Part shown: piece by piece, positions 54,112 to 63,227 of the stretch | Numbering within the stretch: the first letter of the stretch is position 1 | Layout of the letters: each line of letters begins with the position of its first letter | Assembly (NCBI RefSeq): GCF_900107745.1 | Contig: NZ_FNRO01000003.1 | Coordinates: forward strand, 372,001 to 436,000 | DNA from: Variovorax sp. YR216 | Lineage (GTDB): Bacteria; Pseudomonadota; Gammaproteobacteria; Burkholderiales; Burkholderiaceae_C | Direction of reading: 5' to 3' | DNA length: 64,000 nt | The notes under the pieces: generated by a model | Seen by the model: the letters and a program-made list of their open reading frames with translations, nothing else | The model's database searches: none | Told to the model about the DNA's origin: nothing | Made by a program: the position numbers and the translations under genes

Positions 54112-55223
54112 GTGCCGATGAGACCGGCCTCGGTGACCTGCACGACCCGCGCCTGTGGCGGGCGCTGGAACACGCGCCGGATCAGGGCGCGGCACCCGAC
54201 TGGCGGGTGCGCAAGGAGATTCTGATGCAGGCACACGCCGCGATCGGCGAACCGGATCCGGAAGACGCCGAGGCCGATCTGGAGCGCGCAGCGCAATCCT
54301 GGTGGCACCGTCTTGCCGAGAGGCGCGAGGTCCGGGAAAAGCCGAAGCGGCGCTGGCCTGCCGCAGTCGCAATGGCCATGGTCGCCTTGGTGGCAGTCAT
54401 GCTCTGGCGGCGCGAGCCCGGTTCCCCCCCGCCCGCGCCTTCGCTCGACGAAAAGACGCCCGTGGCTGCGAGTTCGCCGATGCCCGATGAGGCGCCGACT
54501 CCGGCGTCCTTGGAATCCCGACCGCCACCGAGCGATCCCTCGTCAGTCCCGCTGCTGCCGCCGAGCTTCTTCACGAAGCCGGAGCTGCCTGCGCCGGCGC
54601 CTGAGTCGCCATCAGCGCCCAGTCCGGAGCCCACGCCGCCGGCGAAGAAGACGGCAGCGGCGCCGCCTGCTCCTCCTTCCCCGCCAGCGCAGGCACAGTC
54701 GCCCCCGGCTTCGCAGAAGGCTCAGAAAGCGCCGCTGCCTGCGCCAGCATTGCCACCGGCGGTATCGCCGTCCCCGCAGCGCGATGCGGTGGCCTCCGCG
54801 AAGCCCGCGATGCCGCCCGCGCCCGCGGCTTCATCGTCGGTTCGCACGGATGAGACCGAACCGCCGACCTTCGATGCCCTTGCACAGTGGAATCGCATCA
54901 CGATCTCGAAGCGCGGAGGCGAAAGCCGCAGCCTGCCGCGCGCCGAGGCGCGCGAAGTCAGCGCCCTGATGGCTTCGGCAGCGCTTTCGGCAGTGGGCCC
55001 CCGGCCGCTCAAGGGCGCGCCGGAATGGCGCGTGACGCTGGAGCGCGGCGCCGAGGTGCTGGCGGTCTTCGAGGTCTCGGGGCCTCAGGTGCGCTGGCGC
55101 GAAGGCCGGACGCCCGCCGCCACCGGCACTCCGTCGGCGGGCTCGCTATCGGCGCTGCGCAATACGCTCGAACGTGCGGTGCAGGAACCGCAGGCCGCGC
55201 CGGTCGAGTCGCGCAGCCCCTGA
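54108..55223 (+). CDS. Proline-rich membrane protein, putative anti-sigma factor
   Basis: A 371-residue protein: a cytoplasmic N-terminus of about 80 residues, one transmembrane helix (WPAAVAMAMVALVAVMLW, near 84-101), a periplasmic Pro/Ala/Ser-rich stretch of about 140 residues and a small C-terminal domain (TFDALAQWNRITISKRGGES to the end). The layout and the ATGA overlap with the ECF sigma gene suggest that the N-terminus holds the sigma factor and the periplasmic part senses a signal. No classical zinc anti-sigma motif (HxxxCxxC) is visible, so this is inference. Confidence 0.72.
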   Translation: MSADETGLGDLHDPRLWRALEHAPDQGAAPDWRVRKEILMQAHAAIGEPDPEDAEADLERAAQSWWHRLAERREVREKPKRRWPAAVAMAMVALVAVMLWRREPGSPPPAPSLDEKTPVAASSPMPDEAPTPASLESRPPPSDPSSVPLLPPSFFTKPELPAPAPESPSAPSPEPTPPAKKTAAAPPAPPSPPAQAQSPPASQKAQKAPLPAPALPPAVSPSPQRDAVASAKPAMPPAPAASSSVRTDETEPPTFDALAQWNRITISKRGGESRSLPRAEAREVSALMASAALSAVGPRPLKGAPEWRVTLERGAEVLAVFEVSGPQVRWREGRTPAATGTPSAGSLSALRNTLERAVQEPQAAPVESRSP

Positions 55224-55229
55224 GCCGCC

Positions 55230-56009
55230 TTATTCGTGCTTGAAGTTCGGCGCCCGCTTGGTCAGGAAGGCGTCCATGCCTTCCTTCTGGTCGGCGGTTG
55301 CGAAGAGCGAGTGGAACAGCCGCCGCTCGAACATCACGCCGTCCGACAGGCCGCTTTCGAACGCGCGGTTGACCGATTCCTTGGCGGCCATCACCGAGAG
55401 CTGCCCGAAGCCCGAGATCACGAGCGCCGCGCCCAATGCTTCTTCCATGAGCTTGTCCAGCGGCACGATGCGGCTCACCAGCCCGGCGCGCTCGGCTTCG
55501 GCGGCGTCCATCATGCGGGCGGTCAGGACCATGTCCATCGCCTTGCTCTTGCCGACCGCGCGCGGCAGGCGCTGCGTGCCACCTGCGCCGGGGATCACGC
55601 CGATCTTGATCTCGGGCTGGCCGAACTTCGCGTTGTCGGCGGCGATGATGAAGTCGCACATCATCGCCAGCTCGCAGCCACCGCCGAGTGCGAAGCCCGC
55701 GACCGCGGCGATCACCGGCTTGCGGATGGAGCGGATGGCTTCCCAGTTGCGGGTGATGAAGTCGCCCTTGTACGCATCGAGAAAGGTGTACTTGGCCATC
55801 GCCGCGATGTCCGCGCCGGCGGCAAACGCCTTCTCGCTGCCCGTGACGATGATGCAGCCGATGGCGTCGTCGGCATCGAACGCCTTGAGCGCCTGGCCAA
55901 GCTCGGTCATCAGTGCGTCATTGAGCGCATTGAGCGCCTTGGGGCGGTTGAGCGTGATGATGCCGACCTTCTCGGCTTCGACCCGTACTTCGATGTTCTC
56001 GTAGCTCAT
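55230..56009 (-). CDS. Enoyl-CoA hydratase
   Basis: A 259-residue short-chain crotonase: oxyanion blocks [14 protein letters not shown] near 60 and [15 protein letters not shown] near 105, catalytic Glu pair in [20 protein letters not shown] and the C-terminal [12 protein letters not shown]. It is of the PaaF/ECHS1 type and hydrates 2-enoyl-CoA. ATG at 56009 is preceded by a strong AGGAGATA site; an upstream in-frame Met at 56036 lacks one. It has no partner beta-oxidation gene nearby. Confidence 0.94.
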   Translation of the reverse strand: MSYENIEVRVEAEKVGIITLNRPKALNALNDALMTELGQALKAFDADDAIGCIIVTGSEKAFAAGADIAAMAKYTFLDAYKGDFITRNWEAIRSIRKPVIAAVAGFALGGGCELAMMCDFIIAADNAKFGQPEIKIGVIPGAGGTQRLPRAVGKSKAMDMVLTARMMDAAEAERAGLVSRIVPLDKLMEEALGAALVISGFGQLSVMAAKESVNRAFESGLSDGVMFERRLFHSLFATADQKEGMDAFLTKRAPNFKHE

Positions 56010-56060
56010 GCGTATCTCCTTTGTCCTTGAAAACAAACCTCGGTCGGGGCCTGCGGCGCG

Positions 56061-57854
56061 TTAGTGCCGAGTCAGCCAGGATGCAAGCTTCGCGGCGTCC
56101 TGCGCGAACAATCGCCATGTCGTCACGCCGGCAGGCAGCGTTACCGGCAGCCGCACCAACCGCCGATCGCGCGCGACCAGCGCTGTGAATTTCTTCAGCG
56201 GGCCGAGATAGAGCGCCAGATCGTCGAGCCGCGCGATGCGCCAGCCCTGTACCGCGCGACCCTTGGCAGCCGGCATCTCGATGCCGATCCATTCGTCGTT
56301 GGCAGAGAAGCCGGCCTGTTCGGCCGCGCCGCCGCGAAGAACCGCCTTGACCTGAACGGAACCGTTCGCTTCGGCCACTCGCAACCCGAGTTCCTGCGCG
56401 CGCTGCGCCGGATCATCCAATGCGGCGACGCCATGGGCGCGCAGCAGGTCGGGCAACGGCAGTTCATCCGTTGAGTGAACCCAGCGCGCGATCTCCTTCG
56501 CGAACGAGCGCCCGCCCGCCGTTTCGAGCGCGGCCGCGAAATCGGCCTCGTCGATCGGGCCACCCTCGCTCCGGGTCCAGAGCAGGCGCATGACCTGGTC
56601 GAGCGTTCCCTTGCCCTCTGCTCGCAGCGTGAGGTCGAAGCACAGAGCGACCAGCGCGCCCTTGGTGTAGTAGCTGACCGTGGTGTTCGGCGTCTGCTCG
56701 TCCTGCCGGTAGTACTTGACCCAGGCGTCGAAGCTCGCCTCGGCCACGGATTGCACGAGCCGTCCGGGCGTCTGCAGCACCTGGTTGGCCGTCTTGTTCA
56801 GGAGCTTGAGGTAGGTGGCGTCGTCGACGAGTCCCGCGCGGCGCAGCAGCAGGTCGTCGTAGTAGCTCGTGAACCCTTCGAAGAGCCACAGCAGGCGCGT
56901 ATAGTTTTCCTGGCCGTAGTCGTAGCTGGCGAACTCGGCGGGCCGCAGGCGCTTCACGTTCCAGGTGTGGAAATACTCGTGGCTGATCAGCCCGAGCAGC
57001 GTGGTGTAGCCGTCGGGCTGCTTGCGCGCTTCGAGCTGGGGCAGGTCGCGGCGCGTGCAGATGAGCGCAGTCGAATGGCGGTGCTCGAGGCCGCCGTAGC
57101 CGTCGTCCACCGCATTGAGCATGAACACATATCGATCGTGCGGCGGCTTGGGGCCGTGGCGCTTGCCGACCTTGTCGCCTTGCCAGAAGCGCATCTGCGT
57201 CTCGCAGATCGCGCGGGTGTCGGCGAGCAGCCGCGCGCCGTCGAAGGAGGCGGGCGCTCCGGCGACGACGAAGCGGTGCGGCACGCCGCAGGCTTCGAAT
57301 TCGCCGCTCCAGAAGGCGCCCATCTCGACCGGGCTGTCGGCCAGTTCGTCGTAGCCCGAGGCCAGGTACTTGCCGAAGCCGTGGCGATCCGTGTGCGCCG
57401 CCTTCAGCGCGGTGGCGCAGGACCAGCGCGGGCCGTCCTTCGGCGCAGCGGGCGCGACGATCTCGATGGCGTGCGGCGCATCGGTTTGACCTTCGACCCG
57501 CAGGCAAAGGCTGGTGCCGTTGAAGAAGCCGCGGTCCTCGTCGAGCCAGGCGGTGCGCACCGAGTTGTCGTAGGCGCATACGTCGTAGCGAAGCTCCAGC
57601 GGCTTGCCGGGCGTGCAGTCGATTTCCCAGGTGCACTTGTCGATCTGCCGGGCGGTGAGCTTGCGACGGCCCTGCGCTGCGCGCAGGTTCTGCAGGTTCT
57701 TCGAGAACTCGCGCACGAGATAGCTGCCCGGAATCCAGACCGGCAGCGCAACCCGCTGGAGCGCCGCGGGTTCATCGATGACGAGCGACACGCCGAACAG
57801 GTGCGCCCTGCGATCCGCGCACTCGACGCGGTAGTGGATGGCCGGCGCGGCCAT
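56061..57854 (-). CDS. M61 family metallopeptidase (glycyl aminopeptidase-like)
   Basis: A 597-residue peptidase with an N-terminal beta domain (IHYRVECADRRAHLFGVSLV), the zinc motif HEYFHTWNVKRLRP near 285, the FEGFTSYYDD block with the third ligand, and a C-terminal PDZ-like segment (VKAVLRGGAAEQAGFSANDE). No signal peptide is seen. ATG at 57854 overlaps the dsbC stop as ATGA. Confidence 0.93.
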   Translation of the reverse strand: MAAPAIHYRVECADRRAHLFGVSLVIDEPAALQRVALPVWIPGSYLVREFSKNLQNLRAAQGRRKLTARQIDKCTWEIDCTPGKPLELRYDVCAYDNSVRTAWLDEDRGFFNGTSLCLRVEGQTDAPHAIEIVAPAAPKDGPRWSCATALKAAHTDRHGFGKYLASGYDELADSPVEMGAFWSGEFEACGVPHRFVVAGAPASFDGARLLADTRAICETQMRFWQGDKVGKRHGPKPPHDRYVFMLNAVDDGYGGLEHRHSTALICTRRDLPQLEARKQPDGYTTLLGLISHEYFHTWNVKRLRPAEFASYDYGQENYTRLLWLFEGFTSYYDDLLLRRAGLVDDATYLKLLNKTANQVLQTPGRLVQSVAEASFDAWVKYYRQDEQTPNTTVSYYTKGALVALCFDLTLRAEGKGTLDQVMRLLWTRSEGGPIDEADFAAALETAGGRSFAKEIARWVHSTDELPLPDLLRAHGVAALDDPAQRAQELGLRVAEANGSVQVKAVLRGGAAEQAGFSANDEWIGIEMPAAKGRAVQGWRIARLDDLALYLGPLKKFTALVARDRRLVRLPVTLPAGVTTWRLFAQDAAKLASWLTRH

Positions 57855-58576
57855 CAATTGAGCGCTGCGAGTTGCTTCTCGACCTGTGCAGCGGGAATCG
57901 CCCCCGGCGCGCGCGTGCCGTCGCTGAAGAACAGCGTCGGTGTGCCGGTCACGTTGTACTTCTGGCCGAACTCGCGATTTCGCGTCAGCGCGGCGGTGTC
58001 GCATTCGCCGGCTTCCGGCGTCACGCCGCGCTGCATCCAGTCGTTCCAGGCCTTGGCCTTGTCCTTGGCGCACCAGATGTTGCGCGCCTTGACCACCGAA
58101 TCCGGACCCAGCACCGGGTACAGGAAGAGCTGGATGGTGACGTTGTCGACCTTCGTCATGTCGCGTTCGAACTGCTTGCAGTAGCCGCAGTTCGGGTCTG
58201 CGAACACCGCGAGCTGCCGCTTGCCGTTGCCGCGCACGATCTTGATCGCGTCCTTGGAGGGCAGCTTGTCGAACGCCACTTCGCTGAGCTTCTCGATGCG
58301 CTCCTCGGTGAGATTGCGGCGTGCCTTCACGTCGATCAGGTTGCCCTGCAGCAGGTAGTTGCCCTGCTCGTCGGTGTAGAAGATCTCGAAGCCGTTGATG
58401 CGCACTTCATACAGGCCCGGCAGCGGCGCCTTGGTGACCTCGTCGATCTTGGCGAACTGCGGAATGCGCGCGGCCAGGTTCTTGCGGATCTCGGCTTCGC
58501 CGGCCGAAGCGGTCAGGGCGTGGCCGAGGGCGAGCGTGGCCAGGGTGGCGAGGAGGGGGCGTGCGAGTTTCTTCAT
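57854..58576 (-). CDS. dsbC: Thiol:disulfide interchange protein DsbC
   Basis: A 240-residue periplasmic disulfide isomerase: signal peptide (MKKLARPLLATLATLALGHA), an N-terminal dimerisation domain and a thioredoxin domain with the active site FADPNCGYCKQFERD near 118 and the cis-Pro in VTGTPTLFFSDG. It corrects wrong disulfides and is reduced by DsbD. ATG at 58576 is chosen over one at 58597 because it gives a normal signal peptide. It is in an operon with the UbiH-like and M61 genes. Confidence 0.95.
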   Translation of the reverse strand: MKKLARPLLATLATLALGHALTASAGEAEIRKNLAARIPQFAKIDEVTKAPLPGLYEVRINGFEIFYTDEQGNYLLQGNLIDVKARRNLTEERIEKLSEVAFDKLPSKDAIKIVRGNGKRQLAVFADPNCGYCKQFERDMTKVDNVTIQLFLYPVLGPDSVVKARNIWCAKDKAKAWNDWMQRGVTPEAGECDTAALTRNREFGQKYNVTGTPTLFFSDGTRAPGAIPAAQVEKQLAALN

Positions 58577-58593
58577 GGTGGTGTTCCCGGCAT

Positions 58594-59736
58594 TCATTGC
58601 AGGCCCATGGCCTGCCGAGCGATCCAGTTCTTGACGAGCCGTGTGCGGTCGAAACCGCGCATGCCCCAGTTGCGCAGCGCCGGCAATGGATCGGCGCTGT
58701 GCGCGAAAAGTTGCTGCAGGCCGTCGGTGGCGATGCTCATCGACCACACGCCGGTGCGGCGCGCGCGCTCGTAGCGGCGCAACAGGCGTGGATCTCCGAC
58801 GCTGCGCCAGTAGTCGCGCGACTTGATGACTTCCGCCAGTGCCGCGGCATCGCCGAGGCCCAGGTTCAGCCCCTGGCCCGCGAGCGGGTGGACGGAATGA
58901 GCGGCATCGCCTGCGAGCGCCCACGCGGCGCCGTTGTCGAAGCGCCCGGTCCAGCGCTCGGCGATGGCGCGCTGAAGCGGCCAGGCCGCCCGCTCGCTGG
59001 TCAGCTTGAGCGCGCCGAGCGCGTCGTGCGTCGCTTCGCGAAGACTGGCGCAGAACTCGTCGACGCTCTGTGCGAGCAGTTCAGGTGCACGAAGCTGGTC
59101 GACCGACCACACCAGCGCGAGCGAACGGTCGAGCGCGTGGGCGTCGGCGGGCCGGTTCGCATCGGCGAGCGGCAGCAGCGCCAGCACCTCGCCCTTGTCG
59201 TTGAACCATTGCCGTGCAGTGCCGTCGTGCGGACGCTCGGCTTCGAGCCTCGCAGCGATTGCATGCTGGGGATAGCGCGTGACGTCATGGCCCACGCCGA
59301 GCGCTTCGCGCGTGGCACTCATGCGCCCCTCGCAAATGACGGTGAGCGGCGCCGCGACCGGTTCGTTCACCACTTCGATGCGGGGCTGGAAGCGCACCGC
59401 ATCGCTCAGCTGCCGTTCGAGCGCCGGCACGTCGACGATCCACGCCAGCGCCTCGACCTTCTGGCGGGCGGCGCTGAACTGCACCCGGCCGCCTTCGTCG
59501 CCGTAGACCAGCATCTCGCGCACGGGCGTCGCATGGGCGCTGTCGGGCCAGGCGCGCAGCGATTCGAGCAAGGCCTTGGAGGCGGCATTGAGCGCGTAGG
59601 CGCGAACATCCTCCGTCGAGGGCTTCGTCTCGGGCGCCACCAGCGCCACGCGCACGCGCTCGCGCGCCAGCAGCAGGGCCAGGGTGCGTCCGACGATGCC
59701 GGCGCCGCGAATGCAAACCTCGGGGGGGAGAGCCAT
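58594..59736 (-). CDS. FAD-dependent monooxygenase of the UbiH/UbiF/VisC family
   Basis: A 380-residue flavoprotein: dinucleotide-binding IRGAGIVGRTLALLLARE at the N-terminus and the FAD/ribityl motif ALAGDAAHSVHPLAGQGLNL near 280-300. Members hydroxylate the ubiquinone ring; which position is not clear here. The start ATG at 59736 begins the conserved fold. dsbC follows after 17 bases. Confidence 0.92.
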   Translation of the reverse strand: MALPPEVCIRGAGIVGRTLALLLARERVRVALVAPETKPSTEDVRAYALNAASKALLESLRAWPDSAHATPVREMLVYGDEGGRVQFSAARQKVEALAWIVDVPALERQLSDAVRFQPRIEVVNEPVAAPLTVICEGRMSATREALGVGHDVTRYPQHAIAARLEAERPHDGTARQWFNDKGEVLALLPLADANRPADAHALDRSLALVWSVDQLRAPELLAQSVDEFCASLREATHDALGALKLTSERAAWPLQRAIAERWTGRFDNGAAWALAGDAAHSVHPLAGQGLNLGLGDAAALAEVIKSRDYWRSVGDPRLLRRYERARRTGVWSMSIATDGLQQLFAHSADPLPALRNWGMRGFDRTRLVKNWIARQAMGLQ

Positions 59737-59815
59737 CGTGGCATTGTAGGAGGACCCTCCGCGGTCGGCGGCATGCGGGAGAATCGCCGCTTCTGAATAT
59801 TTGGATGCGCGTTCC

Positions 59816-60697
59816 GTGAAAACCTCCGAATTCGATCTCCAGGCCACGATCGCCCGCCTTTTCGTCTATCCGGTCAAGTCCTGCGCCGGCGTCGAGGTGT
59901 CGGAAGCGCTGCTCATCGAGACCGGTCTCGAATTCGATCGCGCATGGATGGTGGTCGACGAGGCGGGCGAATTCGTCTCCCAGCGCGAATTGCCGCGCAT
60001 GGCGCTCATCCGGCCGCAACTCAAGCATTCCGAGATGGTGCTCCGGGCGCCGGGCATGCTCGCCTTGCACATCGCCTTCGACCGTGTCGAGGCGCCGGCG
60101 CGTGTGCGGGTGTGGGACGACGAAGTGGCGGCCTACGACATGGGCGATCTGGCGGCCCAGTGGTTCAGCGACTTTCTTTCAGAGCCGGGCAAGCCGAGAA
60201 AGCTGCGCATGGTGCGCTTCGATCCCGAGGAGCGGCGGTTGTCGAGCCTCAAGTGGACCGGCGGCGTGGAGGCCCTCAATCAGTTCGCGGATGGCTATCC
60301 GGTGCTCGTCGCCAGCGAAGGATCGATGGCCGAGCTCAATGCGCGCCTCGCGGCGGCGGGTCACGATGCGGTGGGGATCGAGCGATTCCGCCCCAACGTG
60401 GTTCTCGCAGGCATCGAGGCGCATGACGAAGACCGCGTCGAGACGCTGCACATCGCGACGCAGGAGGGCGAAGCCAACCTGAGGCCTGTCAAGCCGTGCG
60501 CCCGCTGCCCGATTCCCGACATCGATCCCGCGACCGCCGCGAGCAGCCCCGAAGTCGGCGACACGCTGCGCACCTACCGCGCGGATCCGCGCGTCGACGG
60601 CGCGATCACCTTCGGGATGAACGCGATCGTGCTCGCGGGCGTGGACCATGCCCTGCGGGTCGGCCAGCGCGTCGGCGCCAACCTGCGCTTCGAGTGA
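59816..60697 (+). CDS. MOSC domain-containing protein
   Basis: A 293-residue protein with an N-terminal MOSC beta-barrel (IARLFVYPVKSCAGVEVSEA) and the MOSC core with the conserved Cys in RPVKPCARCPIPDIDP near 230. MOSC proteins carry sulfur or bind the molybdenum cofactor and are related to mARC reductases. The start is taken as GTG at 59816; a TTG five codons upstream is possible. Confidence 0.9.
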   Translation: MKTSEFDLQATIARLFVYPVKSCAGVEVSEALLIETGLEFDRAWMVVDEAGEFVSQRELPRMALIRPQLKHSEMVLRAPGMLALHIAFDRVEAPARVRVWDDEVAAYDMGDLAAQWFSDFLSEPGKPRKLRMVRFDPEERRLSSLKWTGGVEALNQFADGYPVLVASEGSMAELNARLAAAGHDAVGIERFRPNVVLAGIEAHDEDRVETLHIATQEGEANLRPVKPCARCPIPDIDPATAASSPEVGDTLRTYRADPRVDGAITFGMNAIVLAGVDHALRVGQRVGANLRFE

Positions 60698-60765
60698 CGC
60701 GGGCGCCCTGGAGGCCGGGCGCCTAAAATGACCGGTTCCCCCAAAGATTTCTGAAAGCACCCGCC

Positions 60766-61857
60766 ATGAGCCTCCAGTGCGGCATCGTTGGCTTGCCCAA
60801 CGTCGGCAAGTCCACTCTTTTCAACGCGTTGACCAAGGCTGGCATCGCCGCCGAGAACTATCCGTTCTGCACGATCGAGCCGAACGTCGGCGTGGTCGAG
60901 GTGCCGGATCAGCGCCTCCAGCAATTGGCCGAGATCGTCAAGCCCGAGCGCATCGTCCCCGCCATCGTCGAGTTCGTCGACATCGCGGGCCTCGTGGCCG
61001 GCGCGAGCCAGGGTGAAGGCCTCGGCAACCAGTTCCTCGCCCACATCCGCGAAACCGACGCGATCGTGAACGTGGTGCGCTGCTTCGAGGACGACAACGT
61101 GGTCCATGTGGCCGGCCGGGTCGATCCGATCTCGGACATCGAAGTCATCCAGACCGAGTTGTGTCTCGCGGACTTGTCGACCGTGGAGAAGGCGCTCGCA
61201 CGCCACACCAAGACCGCGCGCTCGGGCGACAAGGAAGCCATCAAGCTCGTCGGCCTGCTGGAGAAGTGCCAGGCCGCGCTCAACGACAACAAGCCGGTGC
61301 GCTCGGTCGAGTTCAGCAAGGAAGACCGGCCGCTGATCAAGCAGTTCTCGCTGATCACCGCGAAGCCCGCGATGTTCGTCGGCAACGTGGCCGAGGACGG
61401 CTTCGAGAACAACCCCTTCCTCGATCGCCTGCGCGAATACGCCGCCGCGCAGAATGCGCCGGTCGTGGCCATTTGCGCCAAGATCGAAGCCGAGCTGGCG
61501 GACATGGACGACGAGGACCGCAAGATGTTCCTCGCCGAGATCGGCCAGGAAGAGCCGGGCCTGAACCGCCTGATCCGCGCCGCCTACACGCTGTTGGGCC
61601 TGCAGACCTACTTCACGGCCGGCGTGAAGGAAGTGCGCGCATGGACCATCCACATCGGCGACACCGGCCCGCAGGCGGCCGGCGTGATCCACACCGATTT
61701 CGAGAAGGGCTACATCCGCGCCCAGACCATCGGCTTCAGCGACTTCATCGCCTACAAGGGCGAACAGGGTGCGAAGGACGCAGGCAAGATGCGCGCGGAA
61801 GGCAAGGAGTACGTCGTCAAGGACGGCGACGTGATGAACTTCCTGTTCAGCTCCTGA
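60766..61857 (+). CDS. ychF: Redox-responsive ATPase YchF
   Basis: A 363-residue Obg-like P-loop ATPase: G1 [17 protein letters not shown] near 8-24, G3 [10 protein letters not shown], the coiled-coil region after 120, and a C-terminal TGS domain ending [20 protein letters not shown]. It binds ATP rather than GTP and acts at the ribosome. It is followed by a glutathione S-transferase gene 30 bases downstream. Confidence 0.97.
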   Translation: MSLQCGIVGLPNVGKSTLFNALTKAGIAAENYPFCTIEPNVGVVEVPDQRLQQLAEIVKPERIVPAIVEFVDIAGLVAGASQGEGLGNQFLAHIRETDAIVNVVRCFEDDNVVHVAGRVDPISDIEVIQTELCLADLSTVEKALARHTKTARSGDKEAIKLVGLLEKCQAALNDNKPVRSVEFSKEDRPLIKQFSLITAKPAMFVGNVAEDGFENNPFLDRLREYAAAQNAPVVAICAKIEAELADMDDEDRKMFLAEIGQEEPGLNRLIRAAYTLLGLQTYFTAGVKEVRAWTIHIGDTGPQAAGVIHTDFEKGYIRAQTIGFSDFIAYKGEQGAKDAGKMRAEGKEYVVKDGDVMNFLFSS

Positions 61858-61887
61858 GCACGGTTCCTGCTTCCGACAAAGGCATTG

Positions 61888-62562
61888 ATGATCACGGTCC
61901 ACCACCTCGACAATTCGCGCTCGCAGCGCGTGCTGTGGCTGCTCGAAGAGCTGGGCGTGCCGTATGAGATCGTGCGTTATCAGCGCGACCCGAAGACGAT
62001 GCTTGCGCCAACTTCGTTGCGCGCGGTGCATCCGCTGGGCAAGTCACCGGTGGTGACCACCGACGACGGCGTGACGCTGGCCGAGTCGGGCGCGATCGTC
62101 GAGACGCTGATCGAGCGCTACGGTCATGGCCGGCTCATTCCGCCGGCCGGTACGCCCGAAGCCGTCCGCTACCGCTACTGGCTGCACTTCGCGGAAGGGT
62201 CGGCGATGTCGCCGCTGCTGCTCAAGCTGGTGTTCGACCGGATCGAGAAGGCGCGCATGCCCTTCTTCGCAAAACCCATTGCGAAGTCGATCGCGCAGAA
62301 GGCCAAGTCCAGCTTCGTCATGCCGAACATCCGGGCGCATCTGGATTTCATGGAAGCCGAGCTGGGCAAGAGCCAGTGGTTCGCGGGCGACTCGTTCACC
62401 GGCGCTGATATCCAGATGAGCTTCCCGGTCGAAGCCGCGGCAGCGCGCGGCGGCCTCGATGCATCGCGGCCGAGGTTGATGGCCTACCTGGAGCGCATCC
62501 ACGCGCGTCCCGCATATCAACGCGCATTGGAGCGCGGCGGCCCTTATGGCCTTTTGAGCTGA
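61888..62562 (+). CDS. Glutathione S-transferase
   Basis: A 224-residue GST: thioredoxin-like N-terminal domain with LDNSRSQRVLWLLEELGVPY (Ser/Arg at the glutathione-thiol site), the cis-Pro PLGKSPVV and the ESGAIVETLIERY block, then an all-helical C-terminal domain with FTGADIQMSFPVEA. The substrate is unknown. ATG at 61888 is taken although a TTG is adjacent. Confidence 0.93.
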   Translation: MITVHHLDNSRSQRVLWLLEELGVPYEIVRYQRDPKTMLAPTSLRAVHPLGKSPVVTTDDGVTLAESGAIVETLIERYGHGRLIPPAGTPEAVRYRYWLHFAEGSAMSPLLLKLVFDRIEKARMPFFAKPIAKSIAQKAKSSFVMPNIRAHLDFMEAELGKSQWFAGDSFTGADIQMSFPVEAAAARGGLDASRPRLMAYLERIHARPAYQRALERGGPYGLLS

Positions 62563-62574
62563 GCGGCCGCGGCT

Positions 62575-63045
62575 TCAGTTCGGCCAGATATAGAGCAGCG
62601 CCACCGTCATCGTGACGTAGCGCAGGAACTTGCCGATCGCCATGTAGGCCACGCAAGGCCAGAAGGAAAGCTTCAACCATCCGGCCACCGCGCACAGCGG
62701 ATCGCCGACGATTGGCAGCCAGCTCAGAAGACATGCCTTGGGCCCGAGGCGTTCGAGCCATGCGAGGGCGCGCAGGTGCGTCTTCGAATGCGAGTACTTG
62801 TCCGCGACCTTGTGGGCACCATAGCCCATCCACCAGTCGACGGCGCCACCGAGCGTGTTGCCGACGGTGGCGACGAAGATCGCCGGCCAGAACAGCTCCG
62901 GATTGAGGTGGAGCAGGCCGAACAATGCAGGCTCGGAGCCCACGGGGATCAGCGTGGCCGATACGAAAGCGGCGATGAAAAGCGTGCTGAGCCCGTACTG
63001 TGGCAGTGCGAGAACGCCGAGAAGTGAGTCGAGCCAAGCTTGCAT
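62575..63045 (-). CDS. yqaA: YqaA family membrane protein (DedA-like)
   Basis: A 156-residue inner-membrane protein with four hydrophobic segments and the YqaA/DedA-type stretch FVSATLIPVGSEPAL, ATVGNTLGGAVDWWMGY and SWLPIVGDPLCAVAG, whose polar residues sit in re-entrant loops. The function is probably lipid-related, as for other DedA-like proteins. Its start codon lies in an arm of a long inverted repeat. Confidence 0.92.
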   Translation of the reverse strand: MQAWLDSLLGVLALPQYGLSTLFIAAFVSATLIPVGSEPALFGLLHLNPELFWPAIFVATVGNTLGGAVDWWMGYGAHKVADKYSHSKTHLRALAWLERLGPKACLLSWLPIVGDPLCAVAGWLKLSFWPCVAYMAIGKFLRYVTMTVALLYIWPN

Positions 63046-63076
63046 GAGCGCCGGAGTATAGAAAGGCGCTCATGCA
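63041..63076 (-). promoter_or_regulatory. 12-base perfect inverted repeat around the yqaA promoter and start
   Basis: TGCATGAGCGCC (63041-63052) and GGCGCTCATGCA (63065-63076) flank 12 bases that hold a TATACT -10-like box on the minus strand (63060-63055). The left arm contains the yqaA start codon. The arrangement suggests a repressor operator, or an RNA hairpin if transcription starts further upstream. Confidence 0.55.
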
Positions 63077-63227
63077 CTGGCGTGTAGGTGCAAGTATGGA
63101 TACCGACTGTCGCGGACTTGGCATCAGGATGCGCAATGAGTGCAAATCGTTGCAGCCGACGGATGCCCGCCCCGCTACAATCGTGCCTCATTTTTCAGCA
63201 GCCCGGCGCGCGCGCCACTCTCCTTTC

